Of a DNA stretch of 64,000 bases, positions 1 through 8,235 are shown piece by piece (position 1 is the stretch's first letter; each line of letters begins with the position of its first letter). The notes under the pieces are model-generated. The model was given only the letters and a program-made list of their open reading frames with translations. It ran no database searches and was not told where the DNA came from. The stretch comes from Microbacterium pygmaeum (GTDB lineage Bacteria; Actinomycetota; Actinomycetes; Actinomycetales; Microbacteriaceae): positions 496,001 to 560,000 of the forward strand of contig NZ_LT629692.1 in NCBI RefSeq assembly GCF_900100885.1. The letters run 5' to 3'. Position numbers and translations under genes: made by a program.

Positions 1-1
1 C

Positions 2-337
2 GACTACATCCTCGCCAGCCTCGGCGAGGAGCTCGGCCTGATCGGCGTCTTCGCGATCCTCTGCCTCTACATGGTCTTCACCAGCCGCGGCATCCGCATC
101 GGACTGGCCGGCCAGGACGACTTCGGCAAGCTGCTGGCGACCGGGCTCTCCTTCACGATCGCGCTGCAGGTGTTCATCATGGTCGGCGGCGTGACCAGGA
201 TCATCCCCCTCACCGGACTGACGACCCCCTTCCTCGCCGCCGGCGGTTCATCGCTGGTCGCCAACTGGCTGATCGTCGCGCTGCTGCTGAGAATCTCGGA
301 TGCCGTCCGCAGCCGTCCTCGGGTGGTGATCGGCTAG
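2..337 (+). CDS. rodA: RodA/FtsW-type SEDS peptidoglycan glycosyltransferase, C-terminal part
   Basis: Only the last 111 residues are present because the 5' end lies outside the window. The start of the visible part, DYILASLGEELGLIG, is the conserved SEDS segment, followed by hydrophobic helices and the GGVTRIIPLTGLTTPF-type loop of the family. SEDS proteins polymerise lipid II in the cytoplasmic membrane together with a class B PBP. The gene lies 3 bp upstream of pbpA and heads the rodA-pbpA-pknA-pknB order typical of actinobacteria, which favours RodA (elongation) over FtsW. The rodA name is from context; the SEDS family call is direct. Confidence 0.93.
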   Translation, partial: DYILASLGEELGLIGVFAILCLYMVFTSRGIRIGLAGQDDFGKLLATGLSFTIALQVFIMVGGVTRIIPLTGLTTPFLAAGGSSLVANWLIVALLLRISDAVRSRPRVVIG

Positions 338-340
338 CCC

Positions 341-1798
341 ATGACCAAAGAACTCAGACGCCTCAGCATCCTGATGCTGCTCATGTTCGTCGCGCTGTTC
401 GCCTCGACGAGCGTGATCCAGGTCGTGCAGGCGGAGAGCCTCGCCTCGAACTCCCGCAACACGCGCGCGCTGTACGACTCCTACGAGGTCCAGCGCGGGT
501 CGATCATCGCCAGCGGCGCTGCGATCGCGAGCTCGATCCCCTCCGACGACGTCTTCAGCTGGCAGCGCATCTACGTCGATGCGGACATGTGGGCGCCGGT
601 GACCGGGTACATCAATCCGGCGCTGGGTTCGTCCACCGGCATCGAGCAGGCCATGAACCAGGCTCTCAGCGGCACGGCGGGCTCGCAGTTCCTGACTCGC
701 GTCGAGCGGATCCTGACCGGGCAGCCGCCGCGTGGATCGAACGTGGAGCTCACCCTTGACGCCGACATCCAGCGGGCGGCCTACGACGCGCTCGGTGACC
801 TGCAGGGCGCGGTGATCGCGATCGAGCCGGCGACCGGTCGCATCCTGGCGATGGTCACGAGCCCGAGCTACGACACGAACGCGCTCGCCTCGCACGACAC
901 CGATGCGGTCAATTCCGCCTACGACCTGCTGGACGCCGATCCGACGCATCCACTGTTCAACCGTGCGATCGCCGGCGACCTGAACCCGCCCGGTTCGACC
1001 TTCAAGCTCGTCGTCGCCTCGGCGGCGCTCGCCTCGGGCGACTACACGCCCTTGTCGAGCCTCCCGAACCCCGCCGTGTACCAGCTGCCGCAGTCGACGA
1101 ACGTCGTCTACAACGCCAGCGGCGGGGCCTGCGGCGGCGGCGACACCGTCACGATCGCCGATGCGCTGCGGCTGAGCTGCAACATCCCGTTCGCGGAACT
1201 GGCCGTGCAGCTCGGGGACGACGTGATCCGCCAGGAGGCGGAGAAGTACGGCTTCAACAGCGCGTTCACGATGCCGCTGGTCTCCACGGCCTCCAGCTAC
1301 CCGCGCGGCCTGGATGACCCGCAGACCGCGCTCTCCGGCTTCGGCCAGGGCCGGGTCACGGCCACGCCGCTGCAGATGGCGATGGTCTCGGCGGGCATCG
1401 CCAACGGCGGCATGGTGATGAATCCCCGGATGGTGGATCAGGTGATCGCGCCCGACCTGTCGGTGCAGCAGACCTTCGAGGACACCGAGTACGGCCGCGC
1501 ACTGGACGCGGACATCGCCGCGGAGCTGGTGAGCATGATGGTCGCCAATGTCAGTGACGGTGCAGCCTCGGGTGCAAGAATGGACGGGGTCGAGGTGGGT
1601 GGGAAGACCGGCACGGCAGAGAACGGAGATGACCAGCCGTACACACTGTGGTTCACCGGGTTCGCACCCGCAGTGAATCCTGAAGTGGCGGTGGCGGTCG
1701 TCGTCGAGGACGGCGGCGGTCAGGGTCAGTCGGGCAGCGGCAACACGATTGCGGCGCCCATCGCGAAGAAGGTCATGGAGGCGGTGCTGGGCAAATGA
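341..1798 (+). CDS. pbpA: Class B penicillin-binding protein (PbpA, peptidoglycan transpeptidase)
   Basis: 485 aa. One N-terminal membrane anchor (about residues 8-30) is followed by a dimerisation region and a transpeptidase domain. All three active-site motifs are visible: S219-T-F-K222, S279-C-N281 and K422-T-G424. It cross-links peptidoglycan outside the membrane and is the expected partner of the adjacent SEDS protein. The start ATG follows the rodA stop after 3 nt. Its stop overlaps the start of the next kinase gene by four bases (ATGA), so the genes are probably co-translated. Length and motifs are normal for the family. Confidence 0.96.
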   Translation: MTKELRRLSILMLLMFVALFASTSVIQVVQAESLASNSRNTRALYDSYEVQRGSIIASGAAIASSIPSDDVFSWQRIYVDADMWAPVTGYINPALGSSTGIEQAMNQALSGTAGSQFLTRVERILTGQPPRGSNVELTLDADIQRAAYDALGDLQGAVIAIEPATGRILAMVTSPSYDTNALASHDTDAVNSAYDLLDADPTHPLFNRAIAGDLNPPGSTFKLVVASAALASGDYTPLSSLPNPAVYQLPQSTNVVYNASGGACGGGDTVTIADALRLSCNIPFAELAVQLGDDVIRQEAEKYGFNSAFTMPLVSTASSYPRGLDDPQTALSGFGQGRVTATPLQMAMVSAGIANGGMVMNPRMVDQVIAPDLSVQQTFEDTEYGRALDADIAAELVSMMVANVSDGAASGARMDGVEVGGKTGTAENGDDQPYTLWFTGFAPAVNPEVAVAVVVEDGGGQGQSGSGNTIAAPIAKKVMEAVLGK

Positions 1799-3519
1799 GA
1801 CCGACGCAGGGAGTGACCTTCGGCGGCCGCTACGAGCTGGACTCGCGGATCGCCATCGGCGGCATGGGCGAGGTGTGGGAGGCCACCGACCACGTCATCG
1901 GCCGGACCGTCGCCATCAAGATCCTCAAAGACGAATACATGGGCGACCCCGGCTTCCTCGAGCGCTTCCGCGCCGAGGCCCGCCACGCCGCCCTCGTCAA
2001 CCACGAAGGCATCGCCAGCGTCTTCGACTACGGCGAGGAGGCCGGGAGCGCCTTCCTGGTCATGGAACTCGTGCCCGGCGAAGCGCTGTCGACGATCATC
2101 GAGCGCGACGGCTCCCTCTCCACCGACAAGACGCTCGACATCGTCGCCCAGACGTCCGCGGCGCTGCAGGCAGCCCACGCCGCCGGACTCGTGCACCGCG
2201 ACATCAAGCCCGGAAACCTCCTGATCACGCCCGACGGGCGCGTCAAGATCACCGACTTCGGCATCGCCCGCATCGCCGACCAGGTGCCGCTGACTGCGAC
2301 CGGCCAGGTGATGGGCACGGTCCAGTACCTCTCGCCCGAGCAGGCGTCCGGGCACCCCGCATCCGCGGCCACCGACACCTACTCGCTGGGCATCGTCGCG
2401 TACGAATGCCTGGCGGGCAAGCGCCCCTTCACCGGAGAGTCGCAGGTCGCCATCGCGATGGCGCAGATCAACGATCAGGCTCCGCCGCTGCCGCCGACCG
2501 TTGCCGTTCCGGTGCAGAACCTGGTCATGGCGATGATCGCCAAGAAGCCCGAGGACCGTCCGGCCTCCGCCGCCGCGGTCGCACGCGCCGCGACCGCGCT
2601 GCGCCAGGGCGACGTCGCCGCCGCAGCCGCGGCCGTCCCCGCGATCGCGGCCGGAGCCGCCACCGGTGACGACATGACGCAGCTGCTGACCCCTGCCGGT
2701 CAGACCGCCGCGGCCACGCAGATGCTGCCCTCCGCAGGGCCGGTGGATGAGATCGAAGAGCCGAAGAAGAAGCGCAGCCCGTGGACGTGGCCGCTGATCG
2801 CCCTCATCGTGCTGCTGCTGCTGGTGCTGGGCGGGACGCTGTTCGCGTTCTTCTCGAACCAGGATCCGGCTCCCGCGCCGACGACGTCGACGACGGCGCC
2901 GGCGCCGCAGCCCACCAAGACGACGCCGGCCCCGTCGCCGACGGAGACCCGGGTGGACGTCGGTGCGCTCGGGCTCACGGGCATCAGCTGCGACGAGGCC
3001 CGCGGCAAGGTCGAGGCCGCGCAGCTGGTCGCCAACTGCGTCGAAGGCAATGCCGCGGGCACCGCCGATCAGGTCGGCCAGGTGTATTCGGTCAACCCGA
3101 CCGGCCGCGTCGATGTCGGAACGACCATCGAGCTGACGTACTACGGCGGCGAAGTCCCGCTCGGCGTCCCGACCGCACCGACCGCCAACCCCACCTCCGT
3201 GACCCCGGGCGGCTCGCTCACGGTCACCTGGCCCGCGTTCACGTGCCCCTCCGGGACTGGTTCGGTGAGCTCCTACAACTTCACCGCCACGAACGGCACG
3301 TTCGCCAACGGCCAGTCGACATCGGCGTTCACCCCGGACGTGCGCAATGCGCCCGTCACGGTCCCTGTGAATGCCACCGGCTCGGTTCTGGTGACCTACA
3401 CGGTCACCTGCAGCGGTGGATCGGCCGGACAGCGCACGACAGACCCGTCCGGAGAGGCGACGGCGACGATCACCGCCGCGACTCCCGCTCCGACGGCCGA
3501 CAGCGACGACGAAGGCTGA
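1795..3519 (+). CDS. pknA: PknA-like Ser/Thr protein kinase with one transmembrane helix
   Basis: 574 aa. The N-terminal kinase domain has a glycine loop (IGGMGEVW, about 21-28), ATP-binding K42, catalytic HRDIKPGN (D136) and DFG (D154). A Pro/Ala-rich linker leads to a transmembrane helix at about 331-353 and an extracellular part. That part has a Thr/Pro-rich stalk, one PASTA-like unit (about 385-452) and a C-terminal segment resembling an Ig-like fold. Such kinases control growth and division by phosphorylating cell-wall and division proteins. It starts inside the pbpA stop (ATGA). The PASTA-like ectodomain makes it longer than mycobacterial PknA; the pknA name rests on order before pknB. 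Confidence 0.9.
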   Translation: MRPTQGVTFGGRYELDSRIAIGGMGEVWEATDHVIGRTVAIKILKDEYMGDPGFLERFRAEARHAALVNHEGIASVFDYGEEAGSAFLVMELVPGEALSTIIERDGSLSTDKTLDIVAQTSAALQAAHAAGLVHRDIKPGNLLITPDGRVKITDFGIARIADQVPLTATGQVMGTVQYLSPEQASGHPASAATDTYSLGIVAYECLAGKRPFTGESQVAIAMAQINDQAPPLPPTVAVPVQNLVMAMIAKKPEDRPASAAAVARAATALRQGDVAAAAAAVPAIAAGAATGDDMTQLLTPAGQTAAATQMLPSAGPVDEIEEPKKKRSPWTWPLIALIVLLLLVLGGTLFAFFSNQDPAPAPTTSTTAPAPQPTKTTPAPSPTETRVDVGALGLTGISCDEARGKVEAAQLVANCVEGNAAGTADQVGQVYSVNPTGRVDVGTTIELTYYGGEVPLGVPTAPTANPTSVTPGGSLTVTWPAFTCPSGTGSVSSYNFTATNGTFANGQSTSAFTPDVRNAPVTVPVNATGSVLVTYTVTCSGGSAGQRTTDPSGEATATITAATPAPTADSDDEG

Positions 3520-3580
3520 CCCGGCGGGGGCTCGCGCCTCGCTAGGTTAGGCTGACTCTGTTCCACCCCAGGGAGTGACC

Positions 3581-5281
3581 GTGACAGCAGAGCCGCGCGT
3601 GCTTTCGGGGCGCTACCGCGTCGAAGAGCTCATCGGTCGCGGTGGCATGGCCACCGTCTACCGAGGCTACGACCTGACGCTGGGCCGCCAGGTGGCGATC
3701 AAACTCCTGAACCGCGATCTCGCGAACGACAATTCGTTCCGCACGCGCTTCCGGCTCGAGGCGCAGGCAGCCTCCCGCATGGCGCACCCGACCATCGTCC
3801 GCGTCTACGACGCCGGCGAGGACACCGAGATCGGCCCCGAGGGCACACCGCGGCCGGTTCCGTACATCGTCATGGAACTCGTCCGCGGTGCGCTGCTGAA
3901 GGACGTGATCTCGGCCGGGCCGGTGCCCGTCGCCGACGCCGTGCGCTACATCGACGGCATCCTCGAGGCACTCGAGTACTCGCACCGCGCGGGGGTCGTG
4001 CACCGCGACATCAAGCCGGGCAACGTCATGATCACCGACGCCGGCCAGGTGAAGGTGATGGACTTCGGCATCGCCCGCGCCGTCTCGGATTCCTCGTCGA
4101 CCGTCGCCGAGACCACCGCGATCATCGGCACCGCCGCATACTTCTCCCCGGAGCAGGCCAAGGGGGAGCCGGTCGACGCGCGGGCAGACGTCTACTCCAC
4201 CGGGGTCGTGCTGTATGAACTGCTCGCGGGTCGTCCGCCGTTCCGCGGCGAATCGCCGGTGGCCGTCGCGTACCAGCACGTCAGCGAAGCGCCCCTGCCG
4301 CCGTCGGAGATCAACGAGACGGTGCCGCGTTCCCTCGACACGGTCGCCCTGCGCGCCCTGGCGAAAGACCCCTTCCAGCGCTACCAGGATGCCGCGGCCT
4401 TCCGCGAGGCGCTGGACGCAACGATCGACGGCAAGGTCCCCTCCAAGCGCGCGGTCGGCGCACTGACCAGCGAGCTGTACGGGCCCAACCCGCGCCAGGC
4501 CGCCGAGACCGCGCGGTCCCTGCGGCAGCTCAGCACCGACACCACGATGAAGCGCACGCAGGCCGGGCCACCGGTCGCCTGGATCTGGGCCGGCGTCGCG
4601 ATCCTGGCGGTGCTGTTGATCTCGGTGCTCTTCTGGGTGCTGCAGATCCGTCCGTCCGGCGAAGTCCCCTCCAATGCCCGGATCGTCCCAGACGTGTCAG
4701 GAATGACGTACGAGCGCGCCGCCACCGAGCTCGGCGATGACGATCTGATCGCGTTCCGCCTGGACGAGGCCAGCGTCGACGTCGCGACCGGGAACGTGAT
4801 CCGCACCGACCCCGAGGCCGGAGCATCCGTCAGTCCGCAGCAGGAGATCCGCGTCTACGTGTCGACGGGACAGGAGACGGCGACCGTTCCCACGCTGAAC
4901 GGCTTGAGTCAGGATGCTGCATCCGCCGCACTCGCGCAGGTCGGCCTCGCTCTGGGGTCGGTGACGCAGCGCAACGATGCGGGCCTGAGCGCCGGCACGG
5001 TCATCTCCGCCGATCAGGCGGCGGGATCGGCTGTCCCGGTGGGCACGTCGGTGAACCTCGTCGTCGCGACCGGCCGGGTCGTGATCGTCGACGTCACCGG
5101 CTACACGCTCGATGCCGCCACGCGCGAGCTCGAGGGCGCCCAGTCGCAACTGACCGTGGTGACGCAGGAGGACGCGACCTGCACGGCCGTCGACCCGCCC
5201 GTGGTGCGGACGCAGTCGATCGCGCCGGGCGAAGCACCGGTGCACTCCGAGGTCGTGCTGACCTACTGCACCGGTCCCTGA
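3581..5281 (+). CDS. pknB: PknB-like Ser/Thr protein kinase with PASTA repeats
   Basis: About 566 aa. The kinase domain has GRGGMATVYRG, a catalytic lysine in VAIK, HRDIKPGN and DFGIAR. A transmembrane helix lies near residue 330-350, followed by three extracellular PASTA units that by family knowledge bind muropeptides or lipid II. I chose GTG 3581 because AGGGAG (3570-3575) sits five bases upstream; GTG 3575, in the same frame, would overlap that site. The 61-bp gap after pknA contains a possible metal-regulator half site (3542-3560). Function as sensor kinase of cell-wall synthesis follows from the family and the operon. Confidence 0.94.
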   Translation: MTAEPRVLSGRYRVEELIGRGGMATVYRGYDLTLGRQVAIKLLNRDLANDNSFRTRFRLEAQAASRMAHPTIVRVYDAGEDTEIGPEGTPRPVPYIVMELVRGALLKDVISAGPVPVADAVRYIDGILEALEYSHRAGVVHRDIKPGNVMITDAGQVKVMDFGIARAVSDSSSTVAETTAIIGTAAYFSPEQAKGEPVDARADVYSTGVVLYELLAGRPPFRGESPVAVAYQHVSEAPLPPSEINETVPRSLDTVALRALAKDPFQRYQDAAAFREALDATIDGKVPSKRAVGALTSELYGPNPRQAAETARSLRQLSTDTTMKRTQAGPPVAWIWAGVAILAVLLISVLFWVLQIRPSGEVPSNARIVPDVSGMTYERAATELGDDDLIAFRLDEASVDVATGNVIRTDPEAGASVSPQQEIRVYVSTGQETATVPTLNGLSQDAASAALAQVGLALGSVTQRNDAGLSAGTVISADQAAGSAVPVGTSVNLVVATGRVVIVDVTGYTLDAATRELEGAQSQLTVVTQEDATCTAVDPPVVRTQSIAPGEAPVHSEVVLTYCTGP

Positions 5282-5285
5282 CCCG

Positions 5286-5930
5286 CTAGAGCGGTCCCTG
5301 GGCTCGGCGAAGGGTAGGCCGCAACGCCGCGCCCCGCGCCGCGGCATCCGCCACTCCGACGCCTTCCAACCAGTTCCCGAGGAGGCGGTACCCGCCCTCG
5401 GTGAGCACCGCCTCGGGGTGGAACTGCACGCCCTGGATCGGCGCATCGCGATGCGCGATCCCCATGATCACGCCGCCGTCGGTGCGGCTGGTGACCAACA
5501 GCTCAGGAGGAACGGTCCCCGGAACGATCGCGAGGGAGTGGTACCTGGTGGCGGTGAACGGGCTGCGGATGCCCTCGTAGAGCGCCGAGCCGTCGTGACG
5601 AACGGCCGAGGTCATCCCGTGCATGAGCTCGGGCGCGTGCTCAACGGTCGCCCCGAACGCCTCTGCGATCGCCTGATGGCCGAGGCAGACGCCCAGGAGG
5701 GGCACGCCGGCGGAGGCGGCGGCATGGACGACTGCGATCGAGGCGCCCGCGGCGGCCGGCGCTCCGGGCCCCGGTGAGATCAGCACGCCGCGGTAGCCGG
5801 CGATCGAGGATTCCGCGGAGGCCGGATCGATCGCATCCGCCTCGACGAGGTCGGAGTCGGCACCGAGCTCGTGCAGGTACCCGACGAGGGTGTGGACGAA
5901 ACTGTCGTGATTGTCGACGACGAGGATCAC
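5286..5930 (-). CDS. trpG: Glutamine amidotransferase, anthranilate/aminodeoxychorismate synthase component II
   Basis: 214 aa class I glutamine amidotransferase. It starts MILVVDNHDSF, has the oxyanion-loop SPGPGAP, the nucleophile Cys in GVCLGHQ and the downstream HPEAVLTEGG. The enzyme hydrolyses glutamine and passes ammonia to a chorismate-using partner; trpG and pabA cannot be separated from this sequence. Start is GTG at 5930. It lies 4 nt after the small membrane protein gene and probably ends the sortase transcript. Its last codons fall in a repeat-like sequence (5293-5316). The gene converges with pknB, with only 4 nt between stops, as in other actinobacteria. Confidence 0.93.
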   Translation of the reverse strand: MILVVDNHDSFVHTLVGYLHELGADSDLVEADAIDPASAESSIAGYRGVLISPGPGAPAAAGASIAVVHAAASAGVPLLGVCLGHQAIAEAFGATVEHAPELMHGMTSAVRHDGSALYEGIRSPFTATRYHSLAIVPGTVPPELLVTSRTDGGVIMGIAHRDAPIQGVQFHPEAVLTEGGYRLLGNWLEGVGVADAAARGAALRPTLRRAQGPL

Positions 5931-5934
5931 GGCG

Positions 5935-6090
5935 TCACTGGACCGTGACTTCCTGGGGATTGACGATGGAGCTGATCCAGGGGAACGCAGAGAAGACGAG
6001 ACCGTAGAGCACGGCCGCGACCAGCACCAGCAGGATCAGCACGCGCACCCACCAGGGGCCGGGCAGCACGCGCCACAGTGCACCGTACAT
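5935..6090 (-). CDS. Small single-pass membrane protein in sortase operon
   Basis: 51 aa. A short basic/aromatic N-terminus (MYGALWRVLPGPWWVRV) precedes one hydrophobic helix (about 17-37) and a short polar tail. The ATG (6090-6088) shares a base with the sortase TGA (6092-6090), a TGATG coupling, and trpG follows after 4 nt. No enzymatic motif is present. The tight coupling suggests a role with the sortase, but that is inference; I do not recognise a named family. Confidence 0.75.
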   Translation of the reverse strand: MYGALWRVLPGPWWVRVLILLVLVAAVLYGLVFSAFPWISSIVNPQEVTVQ

Positions 6091-6875
6091 CAGGCGTCCA
6101 CTCCATCCGTCAGCGACGCCGGCGGGCCGGAGCCACGAGGCGTGAAGGACTCGAAGACGCCGTACGCGACGATGCGCTCGGTCATCGAGAACATCGGACT
6201 GCAACTGGTCATCGTGATGTAGCGCTCGCCGGCCGGCGTGTCCGGCGCCTGCGGAACCGGCAGCAGCACCTCCACCTCACTGGGCGTCACGTACTCGAGC
6301 GTGCGGAATCGATACGTGTACCAGCCCTCCGGTGTCTCGATGATGATGGCGTCGTTCACGTGCAGCTCGGCGAGCCGGTTGAACGGAGCGCTGTACGTGG
6401 TGCGGTGCGCCGCCACGGCGAAGTTGCCCACCTCGCCGGGCATCTTGGTTCCCGGATAATGCCCGACGCCGATGGGATCCAACGTGTTGGCCCGGGTCAC
6501 GCCACCGGCGATCTGTCGTGTGTAGTCGGCGCCGAACCGTGGGATGTACAGGTTTCCGAACACCTGCGCGTCGGCCGCCTCCGGAAGGATGATCGGTTCC
6601 GCGGTCGCGGTCGGCTCCGGTGTTGGGGTGATCTCGGGGTTGGCGGCGACGTACTCCTGCTCCCACTGCTCGGACAGCTCCTGCGCCACGGCGTTGCGCT
6701 CGACGCCGTAGATGATGTCGCCGACCCACAGCTGCCAGACGACGTACAGCAGCGTCACGACGCCGACCGTGATCAGGATCTCGCCGATGACGCCGACCAC
6801 GGACACCCGTCGCCGCGGCCGACGCGGCGTCCGCGTGCGGCGCGTGGGTTCCGCTTCGGTCGGCGCGTCGGTCAC
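6090..6875 (-). CDS. srtE: Class E sortase
   Basis: 261 aa. A basic, Arg-rich cytoplasmic N-terminus is followed by a membrane helix (about 24-45), an acidic/Pro linker (PTPEPTATAEP) and the sortase beta-barrel. Catalytic elements are His in AVAAHRTTY, Cys in TMTSCSP and Arg in the TERIVAYG strand. Sortases cleave a C-terminal LPXTG-like signal and attach the protein to the wall; class E enzymes from actinobacteria prefer LAXTG. Such a signal is present in this window at the end of the chaplin-like protein (55186-56490), a plausible substrate. It is first in an operon with the small membrane protein and trpG. Confidence 0.93.
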   Translation of the reverse strand: MTDAPTEAEPTRRTRTPRRPRRRVSVVGVIGEILITVGVVTLLYVVWQLWVGDIIYGVERNAVAQELSEQWEQEYVAANPEITPTPEPTATAEPIILPEAADAQVFGNLYIPRFGADYTRQIAGGVTRANTLDPIGVGHYPGTKMPGEVGNFAVAAHRTTYSAPFNRLAELHVNDAIIIETPEGWYTYRFRTLEYVTPSEVEVLLPVPQAPDTPAGERYITMTSCSPMFSMTERIVAYGVFESFTPRGSGPPASLTDGVDA

Positions 6876-6941
6876 GGTTGGATTCTAGTTCGCGGCGGCT
6901 GTGCTGCTGCCGCCAGTGCTGGCCGGCGCAAGGGCGAAGGG

Positions 6942-6947
6942 TAAGAT
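6942..6947 (+). promoter_or_regulatory. Candidate -10 element of crgA (leaderless start)
   Basis: TAAGAT fits the actinobacterial TANNNT -10 box and lies 7 nt before ATG 6955. The predicted transcription start would fall on or next to that ATG, giving a leaderless mRNA. No clear -35 was seen. Confidence 0.45.
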
Positions 6948-6954
6948 GGCGGTC

Positions 6955-7194
6955 ATGGCACGACCCGGCAAAGAAGATGACTCGCTGATCGAGCGCAGCG
7001 AAGGCGAAGCGGCTCCCAACCCGGTGTGGTTCAAGCCCATCATGATCGGCCTCATGCTGGTGGGTCTGGTCTGGGTGCTGGTGTTCTACCTCAGCGGCAT
7101 GCAGTACCCGATTCCCGGCATCGACGCCTGGAACCTCGTCATCGGATTCGGCATCGCGTTCGTCGGGTTCCTGATGACGACCCGCTGGCGATAG
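6955..7194 (+). CDS. crgA: Cell division protein CrgA
   Basis: 79 aa from ATG 6955. A charged N-terminus is followed by the NPVWFKPIM motif and two membrane helices (about 25-44 and 57-75), ending TTRWR, matching the CrgA family. CrgA sits in the septal membrane and helps assemble the division complex with PBPs and FtsZ-interacting proteins. An alternative in-frame ATG at 6946 has GAAGGG four bases upstream; I prefer 6955 because of the -10 box at 6942. It diverges from the sortase operon and ends in a strong terminator. Confidence 0.92.
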   Translation: MARPGKEDDSLIERSEGEAAPNPVWFKPIMIGLMLVGLVWVLVFYLSGMQYPIPGIDAWNLVIGFGIAFVGFLMTTRWR

Positions 7195-7205
7195 CCTCCT
7201 CTTCA

Positions 7206-7240
7206 CGACGAAAGCCCCGGTCGCGACCGGGGCTTCGTCG
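7206..7240. terminator. Bidirectional terminator between crgA and rhomboid gene
   Basis: Perfect 10-bp stem AAGCCCCGGT / ACCGGGGCTT (7212-7221 and 7226-7235) with a four-base loop, extended outside by CGACG/CGTCG. It can serve crgA on the plus strand and the convergent rhomboid gene on the minus strand. Confidence 0.8.
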
Positions 7241-7295
7241 TTGCCGGAAGTTGTGAACAGGGTTGTTAACAGGTGTGGAATTACACCGGTGTCAT

Positions 7296-7327
7296 TTGTC
7301 CCCACCTGTGGACAGCCCTGTGCATAA
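7296..7327. promoter_or_regulatory. Small DnaA-box cluster
   Basis: TGTGCATAA at 7319-7327 is a perfect TTATNCACA box on the minus strand. TGTGGACAG (7308-7316) and TTGTCCCCA (7296-7304) are near matches. The cluster lies in the gap between crgA and the rhomboid gene, about 12 kb from oriC. Function is unknown. Confidence 0.5.
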
Positions 7328-7332
7328 CCTGA

Positions 7333-8211
7333 TCAGAGATAGATCAGCGGCGGGACGAGCAGCAGAGCGCCGAGCCCGACCGCGACAGCCACGAGCAACC
7401 AGATCTGCAGCGCACGGCGGCGGACCGAACGCGTCCGCGCGTAGATCAAGCCGACCAGTGCGCCGACCACCAGACCGCCGACGTGCGCCTGCCAGGACAC
7501 GTTGAAGCCGGGGACGAACCCGATCACCAGGTTGATCGTCAGGACGACGGCGATGCCGGTGATGTTCGCCCCGATGTGACGCCCGATCACGATCAGCGCG
7601 CCGAACAGTCCGAAGATGGCGCCGGATGCTCCGACGACCGGTGTCGCGAAGGACAGCAGCGCCACCGCCACCGAGCCGCCGAGCGCGCCCAGCACGTACA
7701 GAACCAGGAAGCGCCATCGTCCGAGCAGCGGTTCGAGGCTGCGCCCGATCATCCAGAGCGCCAGCATGTTCAGGGCGACGTGCACGAAGCTCGAGTGCAC
7801 GACCGCGGCCGTCAGGAGGCGCCACGGCTGCAGTGCTCCGGTCGCCTCCGGATACAGCAGCGGCGCCCAGAATGCCAGGTTGTCCTGAACGACGGACCCG
7901 ACACCCGGAATCAGCCCGACCACATACACCAGCATGGTGATCCCGATGATCGCGTAGGTCACCAGCGGGCGCGAGTCGGACATCGCCACCGCGCGAGGCC
8001 GCGACCACCGCCGCTGCGCCTTCTTCTGGGCGGGCGTCTGCGTCTTCTTCTGGTCGGCGAGGCACTCGGGGCAGATGACGCCGACGGCGGCCGGCGTCTG
8101 GCACTCCGGGCAGATCGTCCGCAGGCAGCGCTGACACAGCACGAAGCTCTGCCGGTCCGGATGCCGGTAGCAGAAGTTGTCGCTGTTGCGCTGGAACTCG
8201 GGCGAGGTCAC
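7333..8211 (-). CDS. Rhomboid family intramembrane serine protease
   Basis: 292 aa. An N-terminal cytoplasmic zinc-binding region has paired CxxC sequences (LCQRC, ICPEC and VICPEC, within about residues 13-50). Six or more membrane helices follow. The catalytic serine motif GASGAIFG and the histidine in SWQAHVGG are both present, so the protease should be active. Rhomboids cut substrates within the membrane; the substrate is unknown. A zinc-ribbon N-terminus is common in actinobacterial rhomboids. The gene lies 24 nt downstream of the cyclophilin gene, probably in one transcript. Confidence 0.94.
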   Translation of the reverse strand: MTSPEFQRNSDNFCYRHPDRQSFVLCQRCLRTICPECQTPAAVGVICPECLADQKKTQTPAQKKAQRRWSRPRAVAMSDSRPLVTYAIIGITMLVYVVGLIPGVGSVVQDNLAFWAPLLYPEATGALQPWRLLTAAVVHSSFVHVALNMLALWMIGRSLEPLLGRWRFLVLYVLGALGGSVAVALLSFATPVVGASGAIFGLFGALIVIGRHIGANITGIAVVLTINLVIGFVPGFNVSWQAHVGGLVVGALVGLIYARTRSVRRRALQIWLLVAVAVGLGALLLVPPLIYL

Positions 8212-8235
8212 GGGACGATGCGGGCGTCCGGCGTC

